A DNA stretch of 26,443 nt from a virus, in IMG/VR virus record IMGVR_UViG_3300028384_000219, positions 1 through 26,443 of that record, one strand, 5' to 3'. The notes beneath the pieces were generated by a model. It was not told where the DNA came from. It saw only the letters and a program-made list of their open reading frames with translations, and made no database searches. Shown piece after piece: positions 15,901-22,782 of the stretch. Positions within the stretch are counted from its first letter, which is position 1; every line of letters starts with the position of its first letter. The position numbers and the translations under genes are program-made.

Positions 15901-17499
15901 ATGGCCGATATCGCAATCAACCCGGTTACTCGTAGGGTTCAGTTCACAGGCAATACCGGAACTGGCCCGTTTGCCTTTACGTTTAACATCCTCGCTGATG
16001 AGGATATCGCTGTTTATAAGAATACCACACTACTCACGCTTACTACTGATTACACCGTATCGACAAACGCAAATGGTACGGGATCGATCACACTGACCGC
16101 TGCCCTGATTTCCACTGATGTGCTTACAATTATTGGTGGCCGCAATCTGGAACGCACAACAGACTTTGTTACTGCCGGGGATCTTTTGGCCTCGAGCTTG
16201 AATGAACAGCTCGATAGCCTGGTGATCATGGCGCAACAGCTTGACGAGAAAATGACGCGCTCGTTCAAGGTAAATCCAGGGGACGTATTTACAGATCTCG
16301 AAATGCCTTTGCTCGATGATCGTAAAGGTAAATACCTGGCGTTTAATTCCACAACGGGAGATCCCGAGGCTGGCCCAGATGAGACTGATGTTACTACGCT
16401 TGCGGCAGTCACGACTGACATTGCCACACTAGCTGACATCGAGGATGGCACAGATGCAACTGATGCGATCCAAACTGTTGCTGGCATTTCATCGAATGTA
16501 ACTACGGTTGCAGGGATTAGTTCAAACGTCACAACGGTTGCGGGGATATCTGCGAATGTTACTGCGGTTGCGGGTGATGCGACTGACATTGGTACGGTTG
16601 CTGGATCAATTAGTAACGTAAACACTGTTGCAACAAATATTGCAGACGTAAATACCGCAGCAACAAATATTACCGATATTCAAAACGCTTCAACAAATGC
16701 TGCGACTGCAACAACTAAAGCATCTGAGGCAGCAACAAGCGCAACAAACGCTGCGACATCTGCGACAAACGCTGCAACATCAGAAACAAATGCGGCTACA
16801 AGTGCAACGGCTGCGGCTGCATCGCAGACTGCGGCGGCTGCATCGGCTGCATCTGCGGCGAGTGCCTTTGATAACTTTGATGATACTTACCTTGGCAGCA
16901 AGACATCTGATCCTACGGTGGACAATGATGGCGATCCGCTAACAAGTGGTGACTTGTACTTCAACAGTACAACTAATGAGATGCGCGTGTACGATGGGGC
17001 AAACTGGATTGCAGCAACATCGGCGGGTAATGTTAGCTTGTTGCTTTATGAATACACAGCGACATCTGGGCAGACTACATTCTCTGGTTCTGACGATAAC
17101 GCGGCGACACTAAGTTACACTGTAGATAACATTCAGGTGGTGATGAACGGTGTTATCCTTGATCCATCTGATTACACTGCAACATCAGGAACAAGCGTTG
17201 TACTGGGCAGTGGTGCGGCAACAGGTGACACTGTGAACATCTACGCATTCAAGTCTTTCACGACTGCTGACATGGTTCCAGCAAGCACAGGCGGTACATT
17301 TGCTGGTAACATTACTGCAACGAAATATTTAACTGGCGGGAATAAGATAGAAACTGATATATTCAGAGTGAATGCGCAGACACTATCATCAAACACAACC
17401 ATTGACGCAGATGAAAACGCAAGCGCAACTGGCCCATTGGCTATTGCATCGGGCGTCACACTGACCGTCACAACTGGGGGGAACTTGAGCATTGTCTGA
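15901..17499 (+). CDS. Tail fibre with T7 gp17-type N-terminal attachment domain
   Basis: This 532-residue protein attaches to the tail and reaches toward the host surface. Residues 1-150 match the T7 tail-fibre N-terminal domain (RRVQFTGNTGTGPFAFTFN, later DFVTAGDLLASSLNEQLD). Residues 193-262 are seven decapeptides of VAGISSNVTT type. Residues 263-323 are Ala/Thr/Ser heptad-like repeats (NAATSAT). Both suggest a trimeric shaft. Next come DGDPLTSGDLYFNSTTNEM and a YEYTATSGQTTFSG beta module, and the chain ends in a short beta-helix-like tip (TLTVTTGGNLSIV). T7 gp17 has 553 residues, so the length is normal. Receptor binding is probably shared with the small modules encoded downstream. Confidence 0.88.
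   Translation: MADIAINPVTRRVQFTGNTGTGPFAFTFNILADEDIAVYKNTTLLTLTTDYTVSTNANGTGSITLTAALISTDVLTIIGGRNLERTTDFVTAGDLLASSLNEQLDSLVIMAQQLDEKMTRSFKVNPGDVFTDLEMPLLDDRKGKYLAFNSTTGDPEAGPDETDVTTLAAVTTDIATLADIEDGTDATDAIQTVAGISSNVTTVAGISSNVTTVAGISANVTAVAGDATDIGTVAGSISNVNTVATNIADVNTAATNITDIQNASTNAATATTKASEAATSATNAATSATNAATSETNAATSATAAAASQTAAAASAASAASAFDNFDDTYLGSKTSDPTVDNDGDPLTSGDLYFNSTTNEMRVYDGANWIAATSAGNVSLLLYEYTATSGQTTFSGSDDNAATLSYTVDNIQVVMNGVILDPSDYTATSGTSVVLGSGAATGDTVNIYAFKSFTTADMVPASTGGTFAGNITATKYLTGGNKIETDIFRVNAQTLSSNTTIDADENASATGPLAIASGVTLTVTTGGNLSIV
16477..16686 (+). repeat. Seven tandem 30-bp units in the fibre gene
   Basis: Seven consecutive 30-bp units encode decapeptides VAGISSNVTT (twice), VAGISANVTA, VAGDATDIGT, VAGSISNVNT, VATNIADVNT and AATNITDIQN. 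The first three are closest, which suggests recent duplication of the shaft. Unit number can change by recombination and so alter fibre length. Confidence 0.85.
16687..16869 (+). repeat. Ala/Thr/Ser-rich repeat tract in the fibre gene
   Basis: Degenerate 21-base units encode NAATSAT-like heptads, followed by AAAASAAS-type sequence. This low-complexity tract is common in fibre shafts and likely forms a trimeric coiled coil or a similar rod. Confidence 0.8.
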
Positions 17500-17764
17500 G
17501 ATTAGAGCAACAACAATTAGTGATGCGGCGGGTACTGGGCCGATTACGCTGACAGCGCAGAGTGCTGCGAAGGCAAATGGTTCATACGTTACAGTAAATT
17601 CCGCTGGAACAAACGCACCATTAAACAGCAGCAATTATAACAGAGTTATGGAAAGCGTTGCCAACTCCGCAAGTCAGATAGATTGTATTACATACGCCCC
17701 AAATAACGGAGCAATTGTTGACATTATTGTTGTTCAAATGGCAGCCCACGGAGACCTAGCATGA
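17492..17764 (+). CDS. Small tail-fibre module 1 (MSEIRATTISD type)
   Basis: This 90-residue protein starts at TTG, eight bases before the end of the fibre gene, with a G6 run (17475-17480) upstream as ribosome site. The opening SEIRATTISDAAGTGPITLT is a recurring N-terminal module of small phage tail proteins, usually followed by a variable beta-rich body. It ends in HGDLA, as do two later genes. It probably joins the fibre tip as an accessory binding subunit; this is inference from context. The final codons overlap the next gene (ATGA) and carry its ribosome site. Confidence 0.65.
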   Translation: MSEIRATTISDAAGTGPITLTAQSAAKANGSYVTVNSAGTNAPLNSSNYNRVMESVANSASQIDCITYAPNNGAIVDIIVVQMAAHGDLA

Positions 17765-17768
17765 GTAC
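17746..17768 (+). repeat. 23-bp direct repeat, copy 1
   Basis: This sequence is identical to 18501-18523. It covers the HGDLA stop region of module 1, the embedded GGAG ribosome site and the first codons (ATGAGTAC) of the HNH gene. The repeats bound the HNH gene plus the broken module 2. Confidence 0.9.
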
Positions 17769-18249
17769 GACTTGGAAACCGATTGTTGGGTTTGAGGATT
17801 GTGGTGAGGTTAGCAGCACTGGCCTAATCCGTAACAAGCGTGGTTTGATCCGTAAGACTACTGTCGGGAAAAACGGCTATGAACGTGTTGGCTTTCACGG
17901 TGGTCAAGAGACAGTGTTCGTCCATCGTTTAGTAGCTCGTGCATTCTGTGAGGGATACTCAGACAGCCTAGAGGTAAACCACAAGGATGGTGACAAGCTA
18001 AACAACACAGCCGATAACCTTGAGTGGGTGACACACAGTCAAAACATCAAGCACAGCTTCGATCATTTGGGCAAGAAAAGCCCAAGAGAATATGGTATGA
18101 AGGTTCCATTAGAAGATGTTGCTGCAATTCAGGAACGACGTAATCAAGGTGAGACGTTCCAGAGCATTGCAGATGATTATGGTGTAACGCATGGCGCAAT
18201 TATCAAGAAGCTGAAAAAAGCTAAAGGAGGTGTACCTTGTCAACACTAA
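17761..18249 (+). CDS. HNH homing endonuclease with NUMOD4 domain
   Basis: This 162-residue protein likely cuts DNA at a homing site and spreads into phages lacking it. Residues 5-55 (WKPIVGFEDCGEVSSTG...IRN) form a NUMOD4 DNA-binding motif. Residues 55-92 contain the HNH core: H55, then VNHKDGDKLNN at 72-82 and NLEWVT at 87-92. Residues 116-155 look like a helix-turn-helix (IQERRNQGETFQSIADDYGV) that would add target specificity. It stands alone among tail modules and shares no function with them, so it is a mobile insertion. It uses the previous gene's HGDLA codons as its ribosome site. Confidence 0.9.
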   Translation: MSTTWKPIVGFEDCGEVSSTGLIRNKRGLIRKTTVGKNGYERVGFHGGQETVFVHRLVARAFCEGYSDSLEVNHKDGDKLNNTADNLEWVTHSQNIKHSFDHLGKKSPREYGMKVPLEDVAAIQERRNQGETFQSIADDYGVTHGAIIKKLKKAKGGVPCQH

Positions 18250-18519
18250 AGGTCACAAACATTCAGGCTACAGGTGAGACAGCTAGTCGTGCAGTGTCAG
18301 GCGTTGCGGCGGCTTGGGTTTTTTACACAACAAAAACCACTACATCTATCTTACAATGTTGCAACATTTGCAGGTGATCAAGGTACAAGCACAGCTTTTG
18401 CAACAGATGTAGAAAGTACACGAACTACTACCACTTTTGGCATTGATACTAGAAATACAAGCAACACTCGTATTGACTGCAATAGAGTTAGTGCCACAAG
18501 CCACGGAGACCTAGCATGA
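18237..18519 (+). pseudogene. Small tail-fibre module 2, frameshifted at a T6 run
   Basis: A TTG at 18237, preceded by AAAGGAGG (18223-18230), opens a frame beginning STLKVTNIQATGETASRAVSG. This parallels module 3 (STLSVSNITDG). It reaches AAAW and then stops after a further 20 residues. Deleting one T from the run 18319-18324 joins it to a frame continuing FTQQKPLHLSYNV and ending in ATSHGDLA, giving 93 residues. An alternative GTG at 18274 would open only the second frame. It may be a decayed gene, a sequencing error or a switchable gene. Confidence 0.6.
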
Positions 18520-18523
18520 GTAC
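18501..18523 (+). repeat. 23-bp direct repeat, copy 2
   Basis: This second exact copy of 17746-17768 covers the end of module 2 and the start of module 3. A diverged third copy (one C to T change, shorter match) is at 18873-18890, at the end of module 3. Confidence 0.9.
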
Positions 18524-18890
18524 TCTATCAGTTAGCAACATCACCGATGGCACAGATACAGTAGAGACTGGCTATGTCCTGAATGGGTCGGCTAAGGCTT
18601 GGGTTAACTTTAATGGGACTGGTACGATTGCGACTAGAGACAGTCTGAATGTTTCTAGTTTAACTGATAATGGGACGGGTAATTATACTGTCAGCTTTAG
18701 CAATAGTATGAATAACGCAAACTATTCACCGACATTTGCGGGTGGACCTTATACAAGTGACAACAATCGGAATATTTCTTCTATTTATGACGCCGCTACA
18801 AGTCTTGTTAAAATAGGAACGTGGTCAAGTGGCGGAACTAAGGAAGATTATGTTCTTGTTTCTTCACACATTCACGGAGACTTAGCATGA
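18516..18890 (+). CDS. Small tail-fibre module 3
   Basis: This 124-residue protein is the intact member of the small-module family. It has the N-terminus STLSVSNITDGTD, then SAKAWVNFNGTGTIATRDSL and SLTDNGTGNYTVSFSN, which is a very common beta-rich domain in marine phage tail proteins. It ends in HIHGDLA. Presumably it is an accessory fibre or tip protein that trimerises at the distal end; direct evidence is lacking. ATGA overlap with module 2 and the embedded GGAG support the start. Its own last codons again form the ribosome site of the next gene. Confidence 0.72.
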   Translation: MSTLSVSNITDGTDTVETGYVLNGSAKAWVNFNGTGTIATRDSLNVSSLTDNGTGNYTVSFSNSMNNANYSPTFAGGPYTSDNNRNISSIYDAATSLVKIGTWSSGGTKEDYVLVSSHIHGDLA

Positions 18891-19297
18891 CCAAGCATCT
18901 ATGGGAACGCCTACTAGAAGCTAAGTCACGGCTAGAGCCAGTGCAGTCTAAGTATCGTGTGCTGTTCGAAGACCCTGCCACACCAGACGAACCTGCCAAG
19001 GTGCTTGTGCCTGATCCAAACTGGATGGCTGCTGCACTAGAGGGTGACATCTTGCCACCTATTGACACCTATCAGCGTGATCGCTTGGTGCCTGACGGAC
19101 AGCCAAAGGAACACCCTTACGCAGAACCTATCGGTGCTATGACTGAGGAAGAAGCGATAGAGTATCTGGTAATGAAAGACATAGACCCTGCCGTATGGCG
19201 GGACTACAAAGGCAACAGAACGATCATGAAGATTGTACCTGTTGAAATGATCCCATCGGATCGGTCATTTAGAAACGCATGGAGAATTGCACAATGA
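18887..19297 (+). CDS. Fibre-associated hypothetical protein, possible tail-fibre chaperone
   Basis: This 136-residue acidic protein has an N-terminal helix (KHLWERLLEAKSRLEP), a Pro-rich middle (PDPNWMAAALEGDILPPIDTY) and a C-terminus ending RSFRNAWRIAQ. The end resembles DRTFRGAW near the start of the following gene, so the two may share a structural motif. It lies between fibre modules and a chaperone-type gene with ATGA overlaps on both sides, which suggests a job in fibre assembly. I do not recognise a defined family. Confidence 0.5.
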   Translation: MTKHLWERLLEAKSRLEPVQSKYRVLFEDPATPDEPAKVLVPDPNWMAAALEGDILPPIDTYQRDRLVPDGQPKEHPYAEPIGAMTEEEAIEYLVMKDIDPAVWRDYKGNRTIMKIVPVEMIPSDRSFRNAWRIAQ

Positions 19298-19641
19298 CAA
19301 CTTACATCAATATAAACGGCGATGTTCGTGATGCATCGTCTCTTACAGTTCCAACTGATCGCACATTCCGTGGGGCATGGACATTCAACGGCGATGCTGT
19401 TGAGGTAGACATGGCGGCTGCGCGTGACATCCACAAAGCTAACCTACGCACAGAACGTGCGCCACGATTGGAAGCGTTGGACGTAGACTTTATGCAAGCC
19501 TTGGAGGCTGGCACAAGCACAACACAGATTGCGGCTGACAAGCAGACGTTGCGTGACATCACAGACGATGCTCGTATTGCTGCGGCGACGACACCTGATG
19601 CGCTGAAAGCGTTGGACTTAGCAACCCTTCTAGGAGAGTAA
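19294..19641 (+). CDS. Tail fibre assembly chaperone-like protein
   Basis: This 115-residue protein starts at the ATG at 19294. That start overlaps the previous stop (ATGA) and has GGAG at 19281-19284, whereas the ATG at 19279 has no usable site. Residues 20-30 read DRTFRGAW. The rest is helical with RAPRLEALDVDFMQALEAG and ADKQTLRDIT, a pattern typical of phage tail-assembly chaperone proteins encoded after fibre genes. It probably helps fibre proteins fold or trimerise and may not be in the virion. Exact family membership needs a profile search. Confidence 0.6.
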   Translation: MTTYININGDVRDASSLTVPTDRTFRGAWTFNGDAVEVDMAAARDIHKANLRTERAPRLEALDVDFMQALEAGTSTTQIAADKQTLRDITDDARIAAATTPDALKALDLATLLGE

Positions 19642-19644
19642 CAC

Positions 19645-20658
19645 ATGAGCAAGGCACGTCAGTTAGCAGACTTAGGCAACGTCTATGACGATGGTGCCTT
19701 GTCGAACCGCAACTTGATTATTAATGGTGCCATGCAGGTGGCACAGAGGGGGACGAGTTTTAGCGGTGTAACATCTAGCCAATATGGTGTAGACAGATTT
19801 CTTGAAACTGGAAGCATTGGCACACGCACTGTAAGTCAAGAAACTGACGCACCTTCTGGTTTTTCTAGTAGCTTAAAGACAGCTATAACAACGGCTGAAA
19901 GCCCACCTGCCAGCGGCGACTTTTTGCTTATTGAACATAGAATGGAGGGTCAAAACCTACAAATGTTAAAAAAAGGCACAGCAGATGCTTTGCCTGTCAC
20001 TGTCTCATTCTGGGTCAAATCAAATGTTACAGGGACATATATTTTAGAGTTGGATGATAATGACAACTCCAGAAACATTAATGCTTCCTACACAATTAAT
20101 TCATCTGGAACGTGGGAATATAAAACGATTACGCTTGCAAGTGATACAACAGGCGCATTTGATAATGATGCAAACTTTTCAGCCCGTTTAATTTGGTGGC
20201 TTGATGCGGGGTCTGATTTCCGTGGCGGAACCTTGGCGACATCATGGGCATCAACAGTCAATGCCAACAGAGCCGTAGGTAATGTATCTTTTGGAAGCAC
20301 TATTGGTAACTACTGGCAAATCACAGGCGTCCAACTAGAAGTAGGCGACACAGCCACACCCTTTGAGCATCGGTCATACGGGGATGAGCTTGCACGGTGC
20401 CAGAGGTATTATTATGATACTGAGCTATCCATGGTTATTTACGCAACAGCAAATGGTTTTTATGGCGTTCCTGTAACCCACCCTGTTGAGATGAGGGCAA
20501 GCCCCGCTGGCAATATAAGTGGTGGAAATTTACAGGCTGGAGCAAATGCTTCTGTTACATATAGAAACCCAACATCTTTTAGGTTTACTTTACAGCCAAG
20601 CGCAGATGGTGGTGTATATTATGACAACGCCATTATTACAATGGATGCGGAGTTGTGA
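19645..20658 (+). CDS. Receptor-binding/fibre-tip protein with carbohydrate-binding-like fold
   Basis: This 337-residue protein begins with ARQLADLGNVYDDGALSNRN, then NLIINGAMQVAQRGTSF, a frequent opening in phage tail proteins. The middle third is a beta-sandwich-like domain (VTVSFWVKSNVTGTYILEL...SGTWEYKTITL) of the sort found in carbohydrate-binding modules. This leads to WQITGVQLEVGDTATPFE and ELARCQRYYY, also recurrent. The C-terminal 80 residues are the most likely variable receptor-contact part. AGGAG (19632-19636) precedes the ATG. It probably binds host surface glycans. Confidence 0.75.
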   Translation: MSKARQLADLGNVYDDGALSNRNLIINGAMQVAQRGTSFSGVTSSQYGVDRFLETGSIGTRTVSQETDAPSGFSSSLKTAITTAESPPASGDFLLIEHRMEGQNLQMLKKGTADALPVTVSFWVKSNVTGTYILELDDNDNSRNINASYTINSSGTWEYKTITLASDTTGAFDNDANFSARLIWWLDAGSDFRGGTLATSWASTVNANRAVGNVSFGSTIGNYWQITGVQLEVGDTATPFEHRSYGDELARCQRYYYDTELSMVIYATANGFYGVPVTHPVEMRASPAGNISGGNLQAGANASVTYRNPTSFRFTLQPSADGGVYYDNAIITMDAEL

Positions 20659-20660
20659 AA

Positions 20661-20843
20661 ATGAATGAGATGACAATTATAAACGCACAGTATATTGAAG
20701 GTAGTGGTGGTGATAAAATTGACATCAAAGCCACCATAGACGGACAAGAGATGTTCGTCCCCCTAGACCCAGCAAATCGCCACTACGCAGAGATCATGCG
20801 TCAGGTTGAGGCTGGCACACTAACCATTCAGGAGGCTGACTGA
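20661..20843 (+). CDS. Small hypothetical protein after the fibre tip
   Basis: This 60-residue acidic protein (NAQYIEGSGGDKIDIKATIDG, ending LTIQEAD) is seen behind fibre genes in other phages, but I know no function. I chose the ATG at 20661 over the GTG at 20655 because CGGAG (20648-20652) is 8 bases from the former and only 2 from the latter. The body PANRHYAEIMRQVEAG looks like the C-terminal segment of small tail-assembly-type proteins. The stop overlaps the next start (TGATG). Confidence 0.6.
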   Translation: MNEMTIINAQYIEGSGGDKIDIKATIDGQEMFVPLDPANRHYAEIMRQVEAGTLTIQEAD

Positions 20844-21004
20844 TGGACAAACGCACTGTGGCCTCAGCGCACACGCGCAAGACCGAGGTGAAGATACAGT
20901 TCAAGGAAGTCTTTACGCGGATCAAGCGGATTGAAAGCCTGTTGATTGGTGCAGCGGGTACAATCATTGCGATGCTTGTCGCGGTACTGATGAAGATGGG
21001 ATGA
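20843..21004 (+). CDS. Small membrane protein, XhlA/holin-like
   Basis: This 53-residue protein is overlapped by both neighbours. The N-terminal 30 residues are a charged amphipathic helix (KIQFKEVFTRIKRIESLL). They are followed by one membrane segment (about residues 33-50, IGAAGTIIAMLVAVLM). This layout matches hemolysin XhlA-like phage proteins, which assist holin and endolysin in lysis. GGAGG at 20831-20835 gives a good ribosome site. The family call is by architecture only. Confidence 0.6.
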   Translation: MDKRTVASAHTRKTEVKIQFKEVFTRIKRIESLLIGAAGTIIAMLVAVLMKMG

Positions 21005-21147
21005 TATGTGTGTTGATCATGGTAGGATTTGGACACGGCTTCTTTGAAGGGTTCTACAAATCTTGTCTTTATCAATGTGGCAATGACAGGCGGTACTATC
21101 GGGTATCGCCTGATTACATTTGTCCCTATGAGTTGGTGCTGACATGA
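21001..21147 (+). CDS. Small Cys-containing hypothetical protein of the lysis block
   Basis: This 48-residue ORF begins at an ATG overlapping the previous stop (ATGA) and ends overlapping the next start the same way, which argues that it is translated. Residues 1-15 are hydrophobic. The rest holds three spaced Cys (KSCLYQC, then YICP). Similar tiny proteins with a C-x-x-x-C and a final YxCP occur in marine phage lysis regions. The function is unknown; a membrane-associated or periplasmic role is possible. Confidence 0.55.
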   Translation: MICVLIMVGFGHGFFEGFYKSCLYQCGNDRRYYRVSPDYICPYELVLT

Positions 21148-21620
21148 TTGATCCGATCACAGCTATAGGCGCAGCCACAGCTGCATATAACGGCCTCACT
21201 AAGATGGTGAAGATGGGCCGTGAGATTGAGGATTGTGTGGGTCAACTGTCGAAGTGGGCGGGTGCTGCATCTGACATTGCTTTCCTTGAACAAAAGCACA
21301 AAAATCCACCTTGGTATAAGTCGCTTACTGGATCGCCAGAAGCAGAGGCGGTGCAATTATTTGCTGCGCAAGAGCGTCTGAATAAACAACGTGCCGAAAT
21401 ACTTACCATGATAGGCTATGCGTATGGTTCAAAAGGAAAAGAACGCTACAAGCAAATTCTGCGCGAGGTTAAAGAGCAACGCCGTAAACATGCGTATCGC
21501 AAAGCGGAAATTAAACAGGCGATTATTGAGTGGGTTGCTGGCATTTTGGCTGTGGTATTCACTGTTGGCATCTTCGGCGTGGTCATTTATTTTATCGGCA
21601 AGAAACAAGGAAGATGGTAA
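21144..21620 (+). CDS. Helical protein with C-terminal membrane anchor
   Basis: This 158-residue protein starts DPITAIGAATAAYNGLTKM, a recognisable opening of a conserved but uncharacterised family from marine podoviruses. A long charged helical centre follows (EIEDCVGQLSKWAG, then KQILREVKEQRRKHAYRKAEI). One membrane segment lies at about residues 131-151, with a short basic tail (GKKQGRW). Topology and position in the lysis block suggest a spanin-like or holin-accessory role, but no sequence proof exists. Confidence 0.55.
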   Translation: MIDPITAIGAATAAYNGLTKMVKMGREIEDCVGQLSKWAGAASDIAFLEQKHKNPPWYKSLTGSPEAEAVQLFAAQERLNKQRAEILTMIGYAYGSKGKERYKQILREVKEQRRKHAYRKAEIKQAIIEWVAGILAVVFTVGIFGVVIYFIGKKQGRW

Positions 21621-21832
21621 TGAACGAGATGATACCTGATAAGGAAACGTACCAAACCAACAAACGCCGCATGACGTGGGCGTGTTTGGCAATGATGATT
21701 ATATCGACGTTTGCTGTGATCCTTGATCCCGCTCGAATGAATGAGGCGAGTGCTGTGCTGATGATGATGTACGGATCTTTGTCTGCGGTGGTCGGTGCAT
21801 ACTTTGGTTTTTCAGCGGGGGCTAAAAAATGA
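21620..21832 (+). CDS. Two-TM putative holin or holin-like protein
   Basis: This 70-residue protein has two membrane segments (about residues 19-35 and 44-64), a basic N-terminal flank (NKRRM) and a basic C-terminus (AGAKK). The hairpin topology is shared by class II holins and pinholins. I chose the ATG at 21620 (TAATG overlap with the previous stop) because AAGGAAG (21607-21613) has a 6-base spacer to it; the ATG at 21614 is too close. With the 3-TM protein next door, one may be the holin and the other an antiholin or accessory. Confidence 0.6.
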   Translation: MNEMIPDKETYQTNKRRMTWACLAMMIISTFAVILDPARMNEASAVLMMMYGSLSAVVGAYFGFSAGAKK

Positions 21833-22173
21833 TTGGGCAAATTGTATCTAGCCTGGGCGGCCTGGCAAAGTCTTACATCGATAGCAAGACGCAAATCAAA
21901 ATCACCGAGGCGGAAATCAAAAAGAAACAACTGACCGGGGAAATCGATTGGGAGCAATCCGCGATCGAGGCGTCAAAGGATAGTTGGAAAGATGAGCTTT
22001 GGACGGTTGTGTTTGTTGCTATTCTTGTTGCTAATTTTATTCCGGCTTTACAGGATAGCATGGCAAGAGGATTTGCAAATCTTGAGGAGACACCCCTCTG
22101 GGTACAGTGGGGAATGTATGCGTCGATTGCTGCCAGCTTTGGAATAAGAACCATGAAGGGATTAAAGAAATGA
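21829..22173 (+). CDS. 3-TM-type holin (GTA_holin_3TM family-like)
   Basis: This 114-residue protein is the best holin candidate. An N-terminal amphipathic helix (GQIVSSLGGLAKSYIDS), a charged helix (KITEAEIKKKQ) and SWKDELWTVVF precede hydrophobic segments at about 58-73 and 91-105. The order (SWKDE, then IPALQD, then WVQWGMYASIAASFGIR) matches the 3-TM holins of alphaproteobacterial phages and gene transfer agents. It would open the inner membrane to let the amidase reach peptidoglycan. ATGA overlaps at both ends couple it to its neighbours. Confidence 0.8.
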   Translation: MIGQIVSSLGGLAKSYIDSKTQIKITEAEIKKKQLTGEIDWEQSAIEASKDSWKDELWTVVFVAILVANFIPALQDSMARGFANLEETPLWVQWGMYASIAASFGIRTMKGLKK

Positions 22174-22607
22174 GACTGATCGATGAGATTGTAATTCACT
22201 GCACGGCCACCAACCCATCCTGGTACAAGGATCGATCGGCTGCCGAAGTGGTTGGCGAGATCCGGCGGTGGCATACCGAGGAACGCGGATGGTCGGATAT
22301 AGGATATCATGCGGTCTGTCATAGATCGGGAGAGACTGCCCAGGGACGCCCTGATTGGAAAAAGGGGGCGCATGTTGCCGGGCATAATTCTACCACCATT
22401 GGGATTGCCCTGGTGGGTGGACGCGGAGCGGTGGCGAACGGCAAGTTCCTGGACAACTTTACCCCAGAACAGGACGCTGCACTGCGTAAGCTCATCGCTG
22501 AGTACAAGGAAAAGTATCCAGGCATCCTAAAGATCACTGGCCATAACGAGCATTCTCAGAAAGCCTGTCCTGGCTTCTCCGTCGAGGAGTGGTTGAATGA
22601 AGCGTAA
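22170..22607 (+). CDS. N-acetylmuramoyl-L-alanine amidase endolysin (T7 lysozyme type)
   Basis: This 145-residue zinc amidase cuts the bond between N-acetylmuramic acid and L-alanine in peptidoglycan at the end of infection. Zinc ligands by alignment with T7 lysozyme are H10 (VIHCTAT), H125 (GHNEH) and C133 (KACPGF). Catalytic Y46 (IGYH) and K131 are present with T7 spacing. The ATG at 22170 overlaps the holin stop (ATGA); an upstream in-frame ATG would sit inside the holin gene. It has no signal peptide, so it needs the holin. T7 lysozyme also inhibits T7 RNA polymerase; the short N-terminus here makes that uncertain. Confidence 0.93.
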   Translation: MRLIDEIVIHCTATNPSWYKDRSAAEVVGEIRRWHTEERGWSDIGYHAVCHRSGETAQGRPDWKKGAHVAGHNSTTIGIALVGGRGAVANGKFLDNFTPEQDAALRKLIAEYKEKYPGILKITGHNEHSQKACPGFSVEEWLNEA

Positions 22608-22782
22608 GTTCGATCCTGTTCCCAAGGACAAGAAGTCTGGCTTGCCCAAGAAGTATGTGAAGGGTTCGAAAGATCCTGATGCTACGCGCAAGGAGATCAT
22701 GCGCACCAGGGCGCTCTACAAGATGGGCAAGCTCACACCGGAAATGATGGACAAGATCAGCAAGCAAAGGTCACAGCGATGA
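22597..22782 (+). CDS. Small basic hypothetical protein
   Basis: This 61-residue, Lys/Arg-rich protein starts KRKFDPVPKDKKSGLPKKYV and ends SKQRSQR. Similar short proteins are common near lysis genes of marine phages, without a known role. GAGGAG (22584-22589) precedes an ATG that lies 11 bases inside the amidase gene, and the stop overlaps the next start (ATGA). Strong positive charge suggests binding to nucleic acid or phospholipid, which is inference. Confidence 0.6.
   Translation: MKRKFDPVPKDKKSGLPKKYVKGSKDPDATRKEIMRTRALYKMGKLTPEMMDKISKQRSQR

Noticed and set aside
16477-16686. CRISPR-like array of 30-bp repeats
   Set aside because: The units are contiguous without spacers and encode decapeptides of the fibre shaft in frame.
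19645-20658. Diversity-generating retroelement target in the fibre-tip gene, as in phage BPP-1
   Set aside because: No reverse transcriptase gene, no template repeat and no duplicated variable region are present in the window.
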